61,602 nucleotides of DNA from a virus: IMG/VR virus record IMGVR_UViG_3300042539_001687, positions 1-61,602 of that record; one strand, 5' to 3'. The translations under genes were made by a program, and so were the position numbers. A model generated the notes under the pieces. The model was not told the DNA's origin. It saw only the letters and a list, made by a program, of their open reading frames with translations, and did no database searches. Below, one piece after another: positions 30,581-37,830 of this stretch. How positions within the stretch are numbered: position 1 is the first letter of the stretch; the number at the start of each line of letters is the position of its first letter.

Positions 30581-31962
30581 ACTGCGGTCTCCTGATAAAG
30601 GGGAACTGTCTTGCACCAAGACGGGACCTGGTTGGCCCAGCCTGGATCCGTCAACGCAACGACCGTCCGGGCTCGCAGCTGGCGTTGCGGCCAGCCTGTG
30701 TACCCATCTGTGATGAGCACGATCGAGTCCGGATGGTCCTCCTTGTCCACCTGGATCAGGGCTGCGGCCATGTCCGTGCCGCCCCCGCCCGTCCATGTGA
30801 ACTTGTCGATGTTGGAGAGCTGCAGGGAGGAACGCACGTGCGTGTCCGCGCAGACAACCTTCACCGACTTCAGCTTCCGAAGACCGTCGGCGATCACGGT
30901 GAGCGCCTTGATCTTCGTCTCGCGGTCGCTCATGGACCCGGAGGTATCCACGATCACGACCGCACTGGCCTGCGTAGTCAGCTGACCACGCAGGCGACAC
31001 ACATCCTGCGGCTGCTTGCGAGACAGCCTGCGGTACGTCGCCAGCCGCCCGCCCAGTGGGTTGGCTGTGCTGGTAGCGACGACCGACTTGAGGTGCTGGA
31101 ACGGATCCGGCTGCGGTCGCAGCTGAATGTCCAGCGCCTGCTTGAGGATTCCTGGAACGGAGCCGGGCATCTTGTTCTCGTGCTCGCGGCAAGCGTTGTC
31201 CAGCTTGTGGGCGTACAGGTTCTCCTTGTACGCGCCCCAAGAATCATCCTCCTCTTCGTGCTGCCGGCGCACGCCGTCGGCTGCGGAGCCGCCAGTGCCC
31301 GGCACGCACGCCCGAGCGGCCAGTCCGTTCTTGCCTTCGCGCGAGCCCGGCTTGCCGGACTTCTGCTGGGGCTTGGACGCCTCCGCCCGGCTGTCGCCCG
31401 AACCGCCAGTCTCGCCGGCCTGCTCGGGCTCACCGTCCGGCTGTCCTTCGCCGCTGCCGCCACCGCCCTTGGGTCGGTTGCGCACAGCAGCAAGGATCAT
31501 GGAGTAGTACTCCAGCAACTCCTTGTTCTCCGGGAAGTCCAGCTTGATGCCGAGCTGCGGACACTCGGCACCAAGATGAACAGCCCCAGCCGGCCGCAGC
31601 GGGCGCATGAAAGCCAGGATCTGCTCGATGCAGAGATCGCCGGCGATGTTCATGACGAGCTGCAGGTTGGGCTCGGGGTGGTCCCCGTAAGCTTCCTGCG
31701 CACGGGCGTGGTGCCTGAGGATCAGGTGCAACGCTTCGTGCAGGATCACGTAGGCCAGCGTGTCCACGTCAAGGGCCTCGACGAACTCGGGGTCCCAGTG
31801 GATCACGCCGTCCATGCTCACGCCGCAGGTTCCCGAGCCAGGGCTCGGTTGCTCGCTGAGTGAGTAGATGTAGGTGGCCAGGTAGGGTGCGTACCCGAAG
31901 GTACGCACCCGCCCGGCCGCCAACGCCGCACGAGCTTGTGCGGCACGGACTTTGGATAACAT
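30577..31962 (-). CDS. DUF2201-type metallopeptidase-like / VWA domain protein (461 aa)
   Basis: This is the partner of the MoxR-like ATPase two genes upstream. The N-terminal domain holds VILHEALHLILRHHA, with HEALH at residues 75-79, matching the peptidase-like DUF2201 N-terminal domain. A Gly/Ser/Glu/Lys-rich linker spans about 165-225. The C-terminal VWA-like domain has a complete MIDAS: DTSGSMS, GGGTDMAAA and ITDGYTG. ATG 31962 follows AAAGGAG. Such pairs act as chaperone/remodelling machines in bacteria. The phage role is unknown, and both metal-site sets are intact. Confidence 0.85.
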   Translation of the reverse strand: MLSKVRAAQARAALAAGRVRTFGYAPYLATYIYSLSEQPSPGSGTCGVSMDGVIHWDPEFVEALDVDTLAYVILHEALHLILRHHARAQEAYGDHPEPNLQLVMNIAGDLCIEQILAFMRPLRPAGAVHLGAECPQLGIKLDFPENKELLEYYSMILAAVRNRPKGGGGSGEGQPDGEPEQAGETGGSGDSRAEASKPQQKSGKPGSREGKNGLAARACVPGTGGSAADGVRRQHEEEDDSWGAYKENLYAHKLDNACREHENKMPGSVPGILKQALDIQLRPQPDPFQHLKSVVATSTANPLGGRLATYRRLSRKQPQDVCRLRGQLTTQASAVVIVDTSGSMSDRETKIKALTVIADGLRKLKSVKVVCADTHVRSSLQLSNIDKFTWTGGGGTDMAAALIQVDKEDHPDSIVLITDGYTGWPQRQLRARTVVALTDPGWANQVPSWCKTVPLYQETAV

Positions 31963-31972
31963 GGTCTCCTTT

Positions 31973-32332
31973 CTAGTCGTCGCCAAACGCGGCGACCTGA
32001 TTGGCGTTCTGATCTACGGCCTCCGCCCACGAGACGGCAGCCGCCACGAACATGGCCATCGAGTGATTGGCCAGAACCTCGATCTTCTCGTGCGCCTCGA
32101 GAGGGGACTCCTTCTTGGCCGCACGTACCGCTTTGCCGCACTCGATGGCGAGCTTGGCAATGACGGAGAACAACAGCCCGAACCGCATTGCGGAGTCGCC
32201 AGGGATCTGGCCCTCGCTCATCGCGTGAGCGGTGGCGCGGATGATCCGCATGCACGACTCCTTGCTGTCCGGCACCAGCCCGTTGTCCTCATCCGGATCG
32301 AACTCGTAAAAGTCCAGGTCTTTGACCTTCAT
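31973..32332 (-). CDS. small helical protein between AAA+ and VWA genes (119 aa)
   Basis: It sits between the ATPase (9-base gap) and the VWA gene (10-base gap), with a good ribosome-binding site GGAGAAAG before ATG 32332. Acidic N-terminus (DLDFYEFDPDEDNG) and a helical, Ala-rich remainder. No family recognised. Conserved-looking placement suggests a third component or adaptor of the ATPase-VWA machine. Confidence 0.7.
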   Translation of the reverse strand: MKVKDLDFYEFDPDEDNGLVPDSKESCMRIIRATAHAMSEGQIPGDSAMRFGLLFSVIAKLAIECGKAVRAAKKESPLEAHEKIEVLANHSMAMFVAAAVSWAEAVDQNANQVAAFGDD

Positions 32333-32341
32333 GCTTTCTCC

Positions 32342-33460
32342 TCAGTCCTTGAGACCGCTCGGCACAAGCTTCATCAGCTTCTGCATGAGGGCCTGAGGGG
32401 GGGTCCAGCCATCGGGACGCACGCCGCCCTTCGCGACGGGCGCCCAAAGGCTCTTGAACTGGGTCAGGAACGTCTCGATCTCGTGCTCGCCGATCTCGAC
32501 GAACACCTTCGCAGCCCTGGCCCACCGCTCGGCGCTGGTCTGGGAGCGCAGCTCCTTGACCAGCCCAGTCAGCAGGCAGATCTGCAGGTCGGGGCGGCCG
32601 GCCTCGTACTTGTAGGCCTCCGTCCCTTCCAGGATTGCAGCCGGATCAATCAGATCCAGCTGGCTCATGTACCGCAGGAACTCAGCGCCGGCTGCGTCGC
32701 CGACGCACCCGACCACGAGGTCCGTGACCACCGAGCTGCCGAGCCGGTGGCCGACAGCCTCCGCCGCCGACAGGCACTTGACCACGTAGGACCAAGTGCG
32801 CGGGTTCGGAAACGAGAGGGTCTCGTCCGACTGCGGCAGCTTCTCCAGGCAGTCCGGCGCCGAGCGCAGGAACGCCTCCACGAGCGAGCCGTACTTGGGG
32901 TACAGCTCCCTGTGGCTCTCGGGCACGACCGGAAACGGAGGCGCGCTCCAGTTCAGGCCGTTGCGGTAACCCTTGTAGAGCTCCGCCTGGTCGATCTGCC
33001 ACTTGCAGTGGAAGAACCGCGACCGCATCGAGGGCGGGAGCGTGTTGCCTCCGGGAGCCAGCTCCGGCGGATTGGCCGCCGCCACGATGATGGTCGACTC
33101 CGGGAGAGTGACATCACCCACGCGTCGTTCCGTGATGAGCGACAGCTCCGCAGCCATCGTCGTCGGAGGCACGCACGTGAACTCGTCCAGCAGGAGGAAC
33201 CCGGCACCATCCTTGAACTTGTCCACCCATTGGGTGGGCAGCATCCGGATGACACCGAGCTGCCGGTCAGCATCGGGGTAGCCGGAGAAGTCCTCCGGCA
33301 GGTGGGTCGAACCGATCAGCAAGTGAAAGGTCCGGTCGAGTGCGCGGGCCAGCTGCCCGAGCACCGTCGTCTTGCCTACCCCAGTGCCGCCCCACACGAT
33401 GGTGGGCACGACCTGCAGGGCGATGAAACACGCTTCGTTCTTAGTCTGCTGAGTAGCCAT
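32342..33460 (-). CDS. MoxR-like AAA+ ATPase (372 aa)
   Basis: It is an AAA+ remodelling ATPase. Walker A GGTGVGKT lies at residues 24-31 and Walker B FLLLDEF at 88-94. A sensor-1-like VAAANPPE follows, then the arginine-rich MRSRFFHC region (sensor 2 / finger). The C-terminal 200 residues are helical. Together with the DUF2201/VWA gene downstream it matches the MoxR-VWA pairing used to remodel or load metal into protein complexes. AGGAGG lies 6 bases before ATG 33460. The first repeat element R1 lies just upstream. Confidence 0.85.
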   Translation of the reverse strand: MATQQTKNEACFIALQVVPTIVWGGTGVGKTTVLGQLARALDRTFHLLIGSTHLPEDFSGYPDADRQLGVIRMLPTQWVDKFKDGAGFLLLDEFTCVPPTTMAAELSLITERRVGDVTLPESTIIVAAANPPELAPGGNTLPPSMRSRFFHCKWQIDQAELYKGYRNGLNWSAPPFPVVPESHRELYPKYGSLVEAFLRSAPDCLEKLPQSDETLSFPNPRTWSYVVKCLSAAEAVGHRLGSSVVTDLVVGCVGDAAGAEFLRYMSQLDLIDPAAILEGTEAYKYEAGRPDLQICLLTGLVKELRSQTSAERWARAAKVFVEIGEHEIETFLTQFKSLWAPVAKGGVRPDGWTPPQALMQKLMKLVPSGLKD

Positions 33461-33483
33461 AAGGCCTCCTCAAGGAAAGAGAC

Positions 33484-33539
33484 AGACGGAGCCACGCTGG
33501 CCCCGTCTAAAGAGAACTCGCCGACCCCTGAAATCAGGG
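33484..33539 (-). repeat. structured intergenic element R1
   Basis: Read leftward: hairpin CCCTGATTTCAGGG (carrying the stop codon of the DUF4314 gene), the core GTCGGCGAGTTC, then a second hairpin AGACGG/CCGTCT with inner GCCA/TGGC, and a pyrimidine tract before the AAA+ ribosome-binding site. Five other copies share the core but have different second-hairpin sequences. Confidence 0.75.
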
Positions 33540-33755
33540 CAGGCTTGGATCGACCCGGACAATCACGTCCGGCGGCACCAGGCAGGACAGGCGACGCCCG
33601 TCATCCCAGTCCACTGACACCTGCAGCTGCGCGGGCCTTCCGAAAAAGCGCAGCTCTTCTACGTGCGTCACTGTGCCCTCAGTGCCCGGCTTCACTGGAT
33701 CTGGGTCATCGCCCATGTGGACGAGCATGACCCTGTCGCCCTTCCGGAATCTCAT
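33534..33755 (-). CDS. DUF4314 protein (73 aa)
   Basis: ATG 33755 overlaps the preceding stop. The sequence MRFRKGDRVMLVHMGDDPDP, then PGTEGTVTHVEE, VSVDWDDGRRLSCLVPPD is the DUF4314 signature, a small beta-barrel of unknown function found in phages and mobile elements. Its stop codon lies inside the first hairpin of element R1. Confidence 0.8.
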   Translation of the reverse strand: MRFRKGDRVMLVHMGDDPDPVKPGTEGTVTHVEELRFFGRPAQLQVSVDWDDGRRLSCLVPPDVIVRVDPSLP

Positions 33756-34588
33756 ACAGAGACCTCGAGCAGGGAGCTGACAGCCAGGCCGTTCTCCGCA
33801 GCTTCGAGCGGCTCGCGCATCCAGTCGAGCTGCTGCCCGAGCGCCTCCTCGTAGCTGCGGATCTTGGACACAATCGCCTGGCACTTCTTTCGCAGAAGCT
33901 TGACCCGCTTCTCGTCGTCGATGCCAGTGGTGATCTCGTCGAGGATGCCCTGCGACTGAGAGGTCACCTCCTCGTGGAGCTGGTTGACGATGTGCTCCAC
34001 TGTCTTGGGATCAGACGCCACCTCGAACGGCACCATGTGGTACCGCCAGAGCTGGGCGTCGTCCCGCCACTGCGCGAACCGAGACACTGCGTCCGCCGGC
34101 AAGTAGTAGAGATTGCTACCGCCAAGCGCTACGCCATTGAGCCGCCGGACTACGCCCGCCACTGCGGTGCGCAGCTGGCCGGGCGACATCAGGTCGCGCC
34201 GCTGGTCGTACGCCTGCTGCAGGTGCGTGCCGATCACGCCCGCCGGCAGCTGGCCGTTGAGCTCCAGCAGCTGCACCTTGTGGCTTGCGTCCACCGCAGC
34301 GGACACCACGTGGATCGCATCGTTGCGGGTCGCACCCTTGCGGATGCGCACTGCCTCGAACGCCAGGTCGGCCGTGAGATTCCGAATCAGCAGCGGAAGC
34401 TCGGGCTCGACGGTGGTCATGCGAGCCACCTCCTTGATCGCCTCCTGAATGGCAGTCGACTGGCTCGGCGGTCGGTTGACCACGTTCTTCCAGCCCTGCT
34501 TCTCGCAGGCATCCTTCACGACCGACCGGGCGTGGGCCCGATTCGTACCGAACACGACGGCGGACTGGCCCGCCACTTGAATGCTCAT
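33752..34588 (-). CDS. DUF6744-like phage protein with coiled coil (278 aa)
   Basis: ATG 34588 has AGGAGA upstream. The N-terminal half is alpha/beta (WKNVVNRPPSQSTAIQEAI). The C-terminal third is a long helical region (DDEKRVKLLRKKCQAIVSKI). No catalytic motif is visible. The general layout resembles phage proteins grouped as DUF6744, whose role is unknown. It overlaps the DUF4314 gene by 4 bases. A strong hairpin precedes it. Confidence 0.6.
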   Translation of the reverse strand: MSIQVAGQSAVVFGTNRAHARSVVKDACEKQGWKNVVNRPPSQSTAIQEAIKEVARMTTVEPELPLLIRNLTADLAFEAVRIRKGATRNDAIHVVSAAVDASHKVQLLELNGQLPAGVIGTHLQQAYDQRRDLMSPGQLRTAVAGVVRRLNGVALGGSNLYYLPADAVSRFAQWRDDAQLWRYHMVPFEVASDPKTVEHIVNQLHEEVTSQSQGILDEITTGIDDEKRVKLLRKKCQAIVSKIRSYEEALGQQLDWMREPLEAAENGLAVSSLLEVSV

Positions 34589-34610
34589 GGCATTCTCCTT
34601 TGGGGTGAAA

Positions 34611-34660
34611 AGAAACCGCCGGGCCAGCAGCCCGCAGGCAACTGCCAGCCCGGCGGCGGG
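34611..34660 (-). terminator. hairpin plus TTTCTTTT tract
   Basis: CCGCCGGGC and GCCCGGCGG pair over 9 bases around a 23-nt loop that itself has TGGCAG/CTGCTGG-type pairing. Leftward it is followed by TTTCTTTTCACC and then the next ribosome-binding site. It has an intrinsic terminator/attenuator shape, of the same kind as the variable hairpins of the R elements. Confidence 0.65.
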
Positions 34661-34662
34661 AG

Positions 34663-34678
34663 GTGTACGAGTGTACAC
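34663..34678. promoter_or_regulatory. inverted repeat GTGTAC-4-GTACAC, operator candidate
   Basis: A perfect 6-bp inverted repeat with a 4-bp spacer lies in the gap between two leftward genes. Similar TGTAC words occur at 40183 and 44591. It might bind a dimeric regulator. No promoter is obvious, so the role is speculative. Confidence 0.3.
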
Positions 34679-34689
34679 ATTTCGGAGCG

Positions 34690-34902
34690 TCAGGTGTCGA
34701 CCATCAGCTCCCACTGATCCGCGATGGTCATCGAGTACGCCTGGTTGGCGCACGCAGTGATCGCATCGGCCTCGCTCGGGTAGGGGCCGCGCGGCTTGGG
34801 GTCGCGCGGGTCTTCGAGGAGGAAGTAGAAACAGCCATTGGCCCCGAACACCGACCCGACTGGTCGGCGGTCGAGGCGCACCGGTACCACATCACGTGCC
34901 AT
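34690..34902 (-). CDS. hypothetical protein (70 aa)
   Basis: ATG 34902 with GGGAGG 5 bases upstream. A basic start (MARDVVPVRLDRRP) is followed by a short aromatic beta region (GCFYFLLEDP) and an Ala-rich helix (SEADAITACANQAYSM). It belongs to the run of short leftward genes. No recognised family. Confidence 0.65.
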   Translation of the reverse strand: MARDVVPVRLDRRPVGSVFGANGCFYFLLEDPRDPKPRGPYPSEADAITACANQAYSMTIADQWELMVDT

Positions 34903-34933
34903 GGGAACCTCCCTGAACAGGGGTGAAGAGAAG

Positions 34934-34951
34934 GCAGGCCGGGCGGCCTGC
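34934..34951 (-). terminator. GCAGGCC hairpin after a stop codon
   Basis: A perfect 7-bp stem GCAGGCC/GGCCTGC with loop GCCC (leftward) starts directly after the stop of the 70-residue gene. It is followed by TTCTCTTCACCCC and then a small CCTGTTCAGG hairpin abutting the next ribosome-binding site. A likely attenuator or processing site. Confidence 0.6.
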
Positions 34952-35164
34952 TCAGTGGGGAGTCAGGGACTGCTCCAGCTTTCTGAGCTGGGTCGCAAGC
35001 GCCTGCACCACCGCCACGTCGTCTTCAGTGACGCCGTAGCCTGTGTCTGCCATCTCCATTGCTGCAGCTTCGTCAAGCCAGTCGTCCAGCACGTCGTGCA
35101 GGACCTGGATTTGCTTGGGCTTCAGCGGAAGGTGGACTGTCGGAACTTTGCGTGGCTGTGTCAC
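34952..35164 (-). CDS. hypothetical protein (70 aa)
   Basis: GTG 35164 with GGAG upstream, overlapping the 51-residue gene stop by GTGA. It is mostly helical (KPKQIQVLHDVLDDWLDEAA, then VAVVQALATQLRKLEQ). The basic first 15 residues and acidic middle resemble small phage regulators, but no family is recognised. Confidence 0.65.
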   Translation of the reverse strand: MTQPRKVPTVHLPLKPKQIQVLHDVLDDWLDEAAAMEMADTGYGVTEDDVAVVQALATQLRKLEQSLTPH

Positions 35165-35316
35165 GACCTGCTCCTATACACCAGGGATCGCACCGCCATC
35201 AGGACAGCGCACCAAGCGATGGCCTGCAGCGGGTACGCATTGACAAACGACACGAGCGAATCGAGCTGGCCGGCAGTGGCCTGCACGGCGCGCTCAAAGT
35301 CGATGGCGTGCTTCAT
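35161..35316 (-). CDS. 51-residue small membrane protein
   Basis: A short gene bridged to both neighbours by overlaps: ATG 35316 in ATGA with the upstream stop, and its TGA in GTGA with the downstream start. It begins MKHAIDFERAVQ, and residues 20-45 are hydrophobic (LVSFVNAYPLQAIAWCAVLM), one likely transmembrane helix, followed by a basic end. The double coupling is strong evidence that it is real. Confidence 0.7.
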   Translation of the reverse strand: MKHAIDFERAVQATAGQLDSLVSFVNAYPLQAIAWCAVLMAVRSLVYRSRS

Positions 35317-35528
35317 GAGTCGAGCCTCCGGAAGATCTCGACGGCCATGTCACCGCCGTCGCGCGGGGTCATCTCCCGCAAGGCTTCCGACAGCTCCGGG
35401 ACTGTGACAGCCAGCTGCGGGGGCAGCTCCTGCGACAGGGCAGTGGCCGCCCGAGCGAGAGACACGAACCGGAACTGGGGGGCAGCCTTCTTGTGGCTGC
35501 GGGTGGGAACACTCTTCTTCATCGACAT
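35313..35528 (-). CDS. hypothetical protein (71 aa)
   Basis: ATG 35528 with GGGAGGTG upstream, directly after element R2. A basic N-terminus (MSMKKSVPTRSHKKAAPQ) is followed by an Ala/Leu-rich helix and an acidic C-terminus. No known motif. Coupled by ATGA to the 51-residue membrane protein. Confidence 0.65.
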   Translation of the reverse strand: MSMKKSVPTRSHKKAAPQFRFVSLARAATALSQELPPQLAVTVPELSEALREMTPRDGGDMAVEIFRRLDS

Positions 35529-35553
35529 GGGACACCTCCCGGGAAACAAGAAA

Positions 35554-35614
35554 GGCCGGCGCCAACGTGGCAACCGGCCGTCTACAAAGAACTCGCCAAC
35601 CCCTGAAATCAGGG
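35554..35614 (-). repeat. structured intergenic element R2
   Basis: Leftward: CCCTGATTTCAGGG hairpin right after a TAG stop, core GTTGGCGAGTTCTTT, then a long hairpin GGCCGG/CCGGCC with inner TGCCA/TGGC pairing, then TTTCTTGTTTC and a GGGAGGTG ribosome-binding site. It has the same order of parts as R1 and R3-R6. Confidence 0.75.
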
Positions 35615-35615
35615 A

Positions 35616-35960
35616 CTATTCAGGGCAGCTGTCGAGCAGCGGCCCCAGATCCACATCGTCCGCCATTGCCTGGACTGCCAGGCGCAGGGCCTCGAGCTCG
35701 CGCACGGACTTGTCGAGCTGCAGCTTCATGATGGCCCGAAGCGAAGCCGACCTGGCCCTGACGTACGCCACCTGCGCTGGGTTGCGATTCTTCTTCTCCG
35801 CTGCCATCCGCAGCTCCTTGCGGAGACAGGTGCTGGACTTGGTGGCCGTGTCGTGGACCACGTTGCTCAGGTAGGCGGTGGCGCTCTGTGCCTTGCACTG
35901 CAGCTCCCACGCCCTGCGCTCCAGCGCCTCACACTTCTCGATATCTGATTGCGTAATCAC
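35616..35960 (-). CDS. coiled-coil protein ending LLDSCPE (114 aa)
   Basis: GTG 35960 with AAAGGAG upstream. An almost wholly helical, charged protein (ITQSDIEKCEALERRAWELQ, AAEKKNRNPAQVAYVRAR). The C-terminus GPLLDSCPE resembles the APLLEVCPD end of the upstream neighbour, suggesting the pair arose by duplication or share a tail signal. Function unknown. Confidence 0.65.
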   Translation of the reverse strand: MITQSDIEKCEALERRAWELQCKAQSATAYLSNVVHDTATKSSTCLRKELRMAAEKKNRNPAQVAYVRARSASLRAIMKLQLDKSVRELEALRLAVQAMADDVDLGPLLDSCPE

Positions 35961-35971
35961 AGAATCTCCTT

Positions 35972-36277
35972 TCAGTCAGGACAAACCTCGAGCAGGGGAG
36001 CCGCCTCGAGCGAGGCGAGAAGCTCCTCTATCGACATCGAAAACTCACGCCACTCGGGACGGAACTGCTTGACTCCAAGCTCTAGCTTCGCGGCAGCGAG
36101 CTCCGACTCCGCCCTGCGAGTGCGCAGGCACTCCGACGCAGGGCCGAGCTTTCGGACTGCGTCTTCCGACTCTGACACCGTCGCGGCCAGCAGAGACAGG
36201 TTGCTCAGCAACCTGCCCATGCGCTCCGTCAAGCGCCCCAGCTGGTTGGCGCTTGCGGCCAGGCCCATCAGACTCAT
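35972..36277 (-). CDS. coiled-coil protein ending LLEVCPD (101 aa)
   Basis: ATG 36277 overlaps the GIY-YIG stop by ATGA (ATG 36286 is an alternative). A helical protein with leucine heptads (LGRLTERMGRLLSNLSLLAA) and an acidic, Ala-rich second half. The C-terminus APLLEVCPD matches the pattern of the next gene. Probably a paralogous pair. Role unknown. Confidence 0.65.
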   Translation of the reverse strand: MSLMGLAASANQLGRLTERMGRLLSNLSLLAATVSESEDAVRKLGPASECLRTRRAESELAAAKLELGVKQFRPEWREFSMSIEELLASLEAAPLLEVCPD

Positions 36278-36594
36278 CGACTCCATACCCCGTACCCCTC
36301 CTTCCGGAGGGCAGCAGCCAGCGCAGCCTCAGCTGCCTCTGCCTCCTGCCGTGTCTGGTACGTGACGCTGGGCATGAGGTCCGTCCTCAACCCTGTCCCG
36401 TACTTGGTGACCCAGCCGCGATTGGCATGGACGCCGCTCTTGTGCTGGGCCAGCCGATGCTCTGCGGTGTGGGCTGTGCTGCCCACATACAGGCACCCCT
36501 TGCCACCGCCGGCATTGGCCCGGCGGAAGCGACCGCTCTGCTGCACATCGTCGGACAGGCCCACCACGTACAGCCGGAAGAGTGGCTTACTCAT
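36274..36594 (-). CDS. GIY-YIG nuclease-domain protein (106 aa)
   Basis: A small stand-alone GIY-YIG domain: FRLYVVGLS takes the place of the GIY strand, GCLYVGSTAHTAEHRLAQH gives YVG with the following Arg/His helix, and a Glu occurs in RQEAEAAEAAL. Likely an endonuclease; free-standing phage versions may be homing-type or repair enzymes. It overlaps the upstream gene by 8 bases and the next by 4. Confidence 0.75.
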   Translation of the reverse strand: MSKPLFRLYVVGLSDDVQQSGRFRRANAGGGKGCLYVGSTAHTAEHRLAQHKSGVHANRGWVTKYGTGLRTDLMPSVTYQTRQEAEAAEAALAAALRKEGYGVWSR

Positions 36595-36955
36595 CGTCGC
36601 CCTCCTCGTGGCAGCCACATTCAGGGTCGTCGCAGTCCTGGTCCCACAGCGCCGCCATCTCACGGGGCATGGCACGCGGGCCGTGATCCGTGATCACCAT
36701 GCGCATCGTCTTGGCAGTCAGCGCCGAGTGCACGGTCGACTGCCCGGTGAGGGTGTCGACCTCCTCGAGCGTGAGGAACTCGTGCTCCCCCAGCGGACGG
36801 TACATATTCAGGTGGCGGTGCGCCGCCTGCATGTCACGAAACATCGCGTCGATCTCAGGGGTTACCTTGTCGATCGCGCCATCCTGGTTGCGGTACAGGA
36901 CCACGAACGGGGGGACGGGAAGCTCCTTCAGTTCTCGATTCTGGCAATCGTCCAT
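36587..36955 (-). CDS. hypothetical acidic protein (122 aa)
   Basis: ATG 36955 with GGAGGTG upstream, following element R3. A mixed alpha/beta start (ELPVPPFVVLYRNQDGAIDK) and an acidic, Cys/His end (DQDCDDPECGCHEEGDDE) that could bind a metal. No family recognised. Confidence 0.65.
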   Translation of the reverse strand: MDDCQNRELKELPVPPFVVLYRNQDGAIDKVTPEIDAMFRDMQAAHRHLNMYRPLGEHEFLTLEEVDTLTGQSTVHSALTAKTMRMVITDHGPRAMPREMAALWDQDCDDPECGCHEEGDDE

Positions 36956-36987
36956 CACGCACCTCCGACAGGCCGGTGGAAAAACAC

Positions 36988-37054
36988 GAGGAGCCAGCAG
37001 CCCGGCCGACTGCTGGCCCCTCACAAAGAACTCGCCGGCCCCTGAAAACAAGGG
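36988..37054 (-). repeat. structured intergenic element R3
   Basis: Leftward, immediately after a TGA stop: CCCTTGTTTTCAGGGG, core CCGGCGAGTTCTTT, then the longest variable hairpin of the set (GAGG-GCCAGCAG paired with CTGCTGGC-CCTC), then GTGTTTTTCC and the GGAGGTG ribosome-binding site. Confidence 0.75.
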
Positions 37055-37312
37055 TCATTCCAGGTCCCAAGCCTCAGCCTTTTCTAGGTGCTGTTGGGTG
37101 GGCACCGTGAGGCGCTCGCGGGCAGTCGCCAGCAGCAGCGCCGTCCGCAGCTTGCTGTGCAGTCCCGCAAGGGTTTCCATGTGGTCGTCGGTGAATCCAC
37201 CGCCGCCATCCTGGCTGTCGATGAGCGCGGCCAGCGCCTCGCCGAACAGCTCCAGCTCATCCGTGAGGAAAGCGACTGTCGCCCCTCGTGCATGCAGGGC
37301 GACGCGCTTCAC
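37055..37312 (-). CDS. hypothetical protein (85 aa)
   Basis: GTG 37312, in a GTGA overlap with the preceding gene and GGAGGGG upstream. Helical, with an acidic centre (DELELFGEALAALIDSQ) and a Leu/Ala-rich second half. No recognised motif. The stop abuts element R3. Confidence 0.65.
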   Translation of the reverse strand: MKRVALHARGATVAFLTDELELFGEALAALIDSQDGGGGFTDDHMETLAGLHSKLRTALLLATARERLTVPTQQHLEKAEAWDLE

Positions 37313-37731
37313 TTGTCCCCTCCTTTCAGTCCCGACATCATGGATTGGATGGCCAGCCGAAAGCCGATGAGCACATGCTTGTACTCATGTTGCTCGCGCT
37401 CCCGGAACTCGCCCACGTCTTTGGCCTCTGTCCTGGCCATGAGGAGTTGCTCCTCCAGCTCGGACACCCTGCTCCGCAGATGCGACTCTTCCCCGAAGCG
37501 CCGGTAGGCGGCGGAGCTGTAGTCCGGCGGCTGGAACTCGGCGGACCACCCATCCGCCGGCGTCGTGCCATCGTGCCGCTCGTCCATCGCGATGTACCAG
37601 CTGTCGATGCCGGCCACTCCGGGATTGTCCTTGCAGTTGGGTAGCTGCGACATCAGCTGCCTCTGTGCCTGCTCCATGCCATCGGCGTTCACGGTGAACG
37701 CCACTAGAATCACGTGCGCTGGACTCTCCAT
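37309..37731 (-). CDS. hypothetical protein (140 aa)
   Basis: ATG 37731 with GAGGAGG upstream (GTG 37734 is possible). It begins with an alpha/beta domain (VILVAFTVNADGMEQAQRQL, DSWYIAMDERHDG) and continues as a coiled coil (EESHLRSRVSELEEQLLMAR). No family recognised. It follows the X hairpin motif. Confidence 0.65.
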   Translation of the reverse strand: MESPAHVILVAFTVNADGMEQAQRQLMSQLPNCKDNPGVAGIDSWYIAMDERHDGTTPADGWSAEFQPPDYSSAAYRRFGEESHLRSRVSELEEQLLMARTEAKDVGEFREREQHEYKHVLIGFRLAIQSMMSGLKGGDK

Positions 37732-37771
37732 CACCGAACCTCCTCATAGAAGAACCTGCGGTCTACGCAGG

Positions 37772-37817
37772 CCTGCAACGGCGCAGGGGGAGCGGCAGTT
37801 AGTTACCTCCTGCCGCT
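37772..37817 (-). ncRNA. paired-hairpin RNA motif, copy X
   Basis: Leftward: stem AGCGGCAG/CTGCCGCT around the 11-nt loop GAGGTAACTAA, a short linker, then hairpin CCTGC-GCCGTT-GCAGG. The copy at 38407-38452 has the same loop apart from one base, with a different but fully paired stem (GTGGCGG/CCGCCAC) and the same GCCGTTGC second hairpin. Compensatory change indicates a selected RNA structure. Confidence 0.65.
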
Positions 37818-37830
37818 GGACCTTGAGCCG

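Noticed and set aside
31952-33730. 592-residue rightward frame
   Set aside because: It lies antisense to the AAA+ ATPase, the 119-residue gene and DUF4314, all with good ribosome-binding sites and motifs; it is a GC-rich shadow frame.
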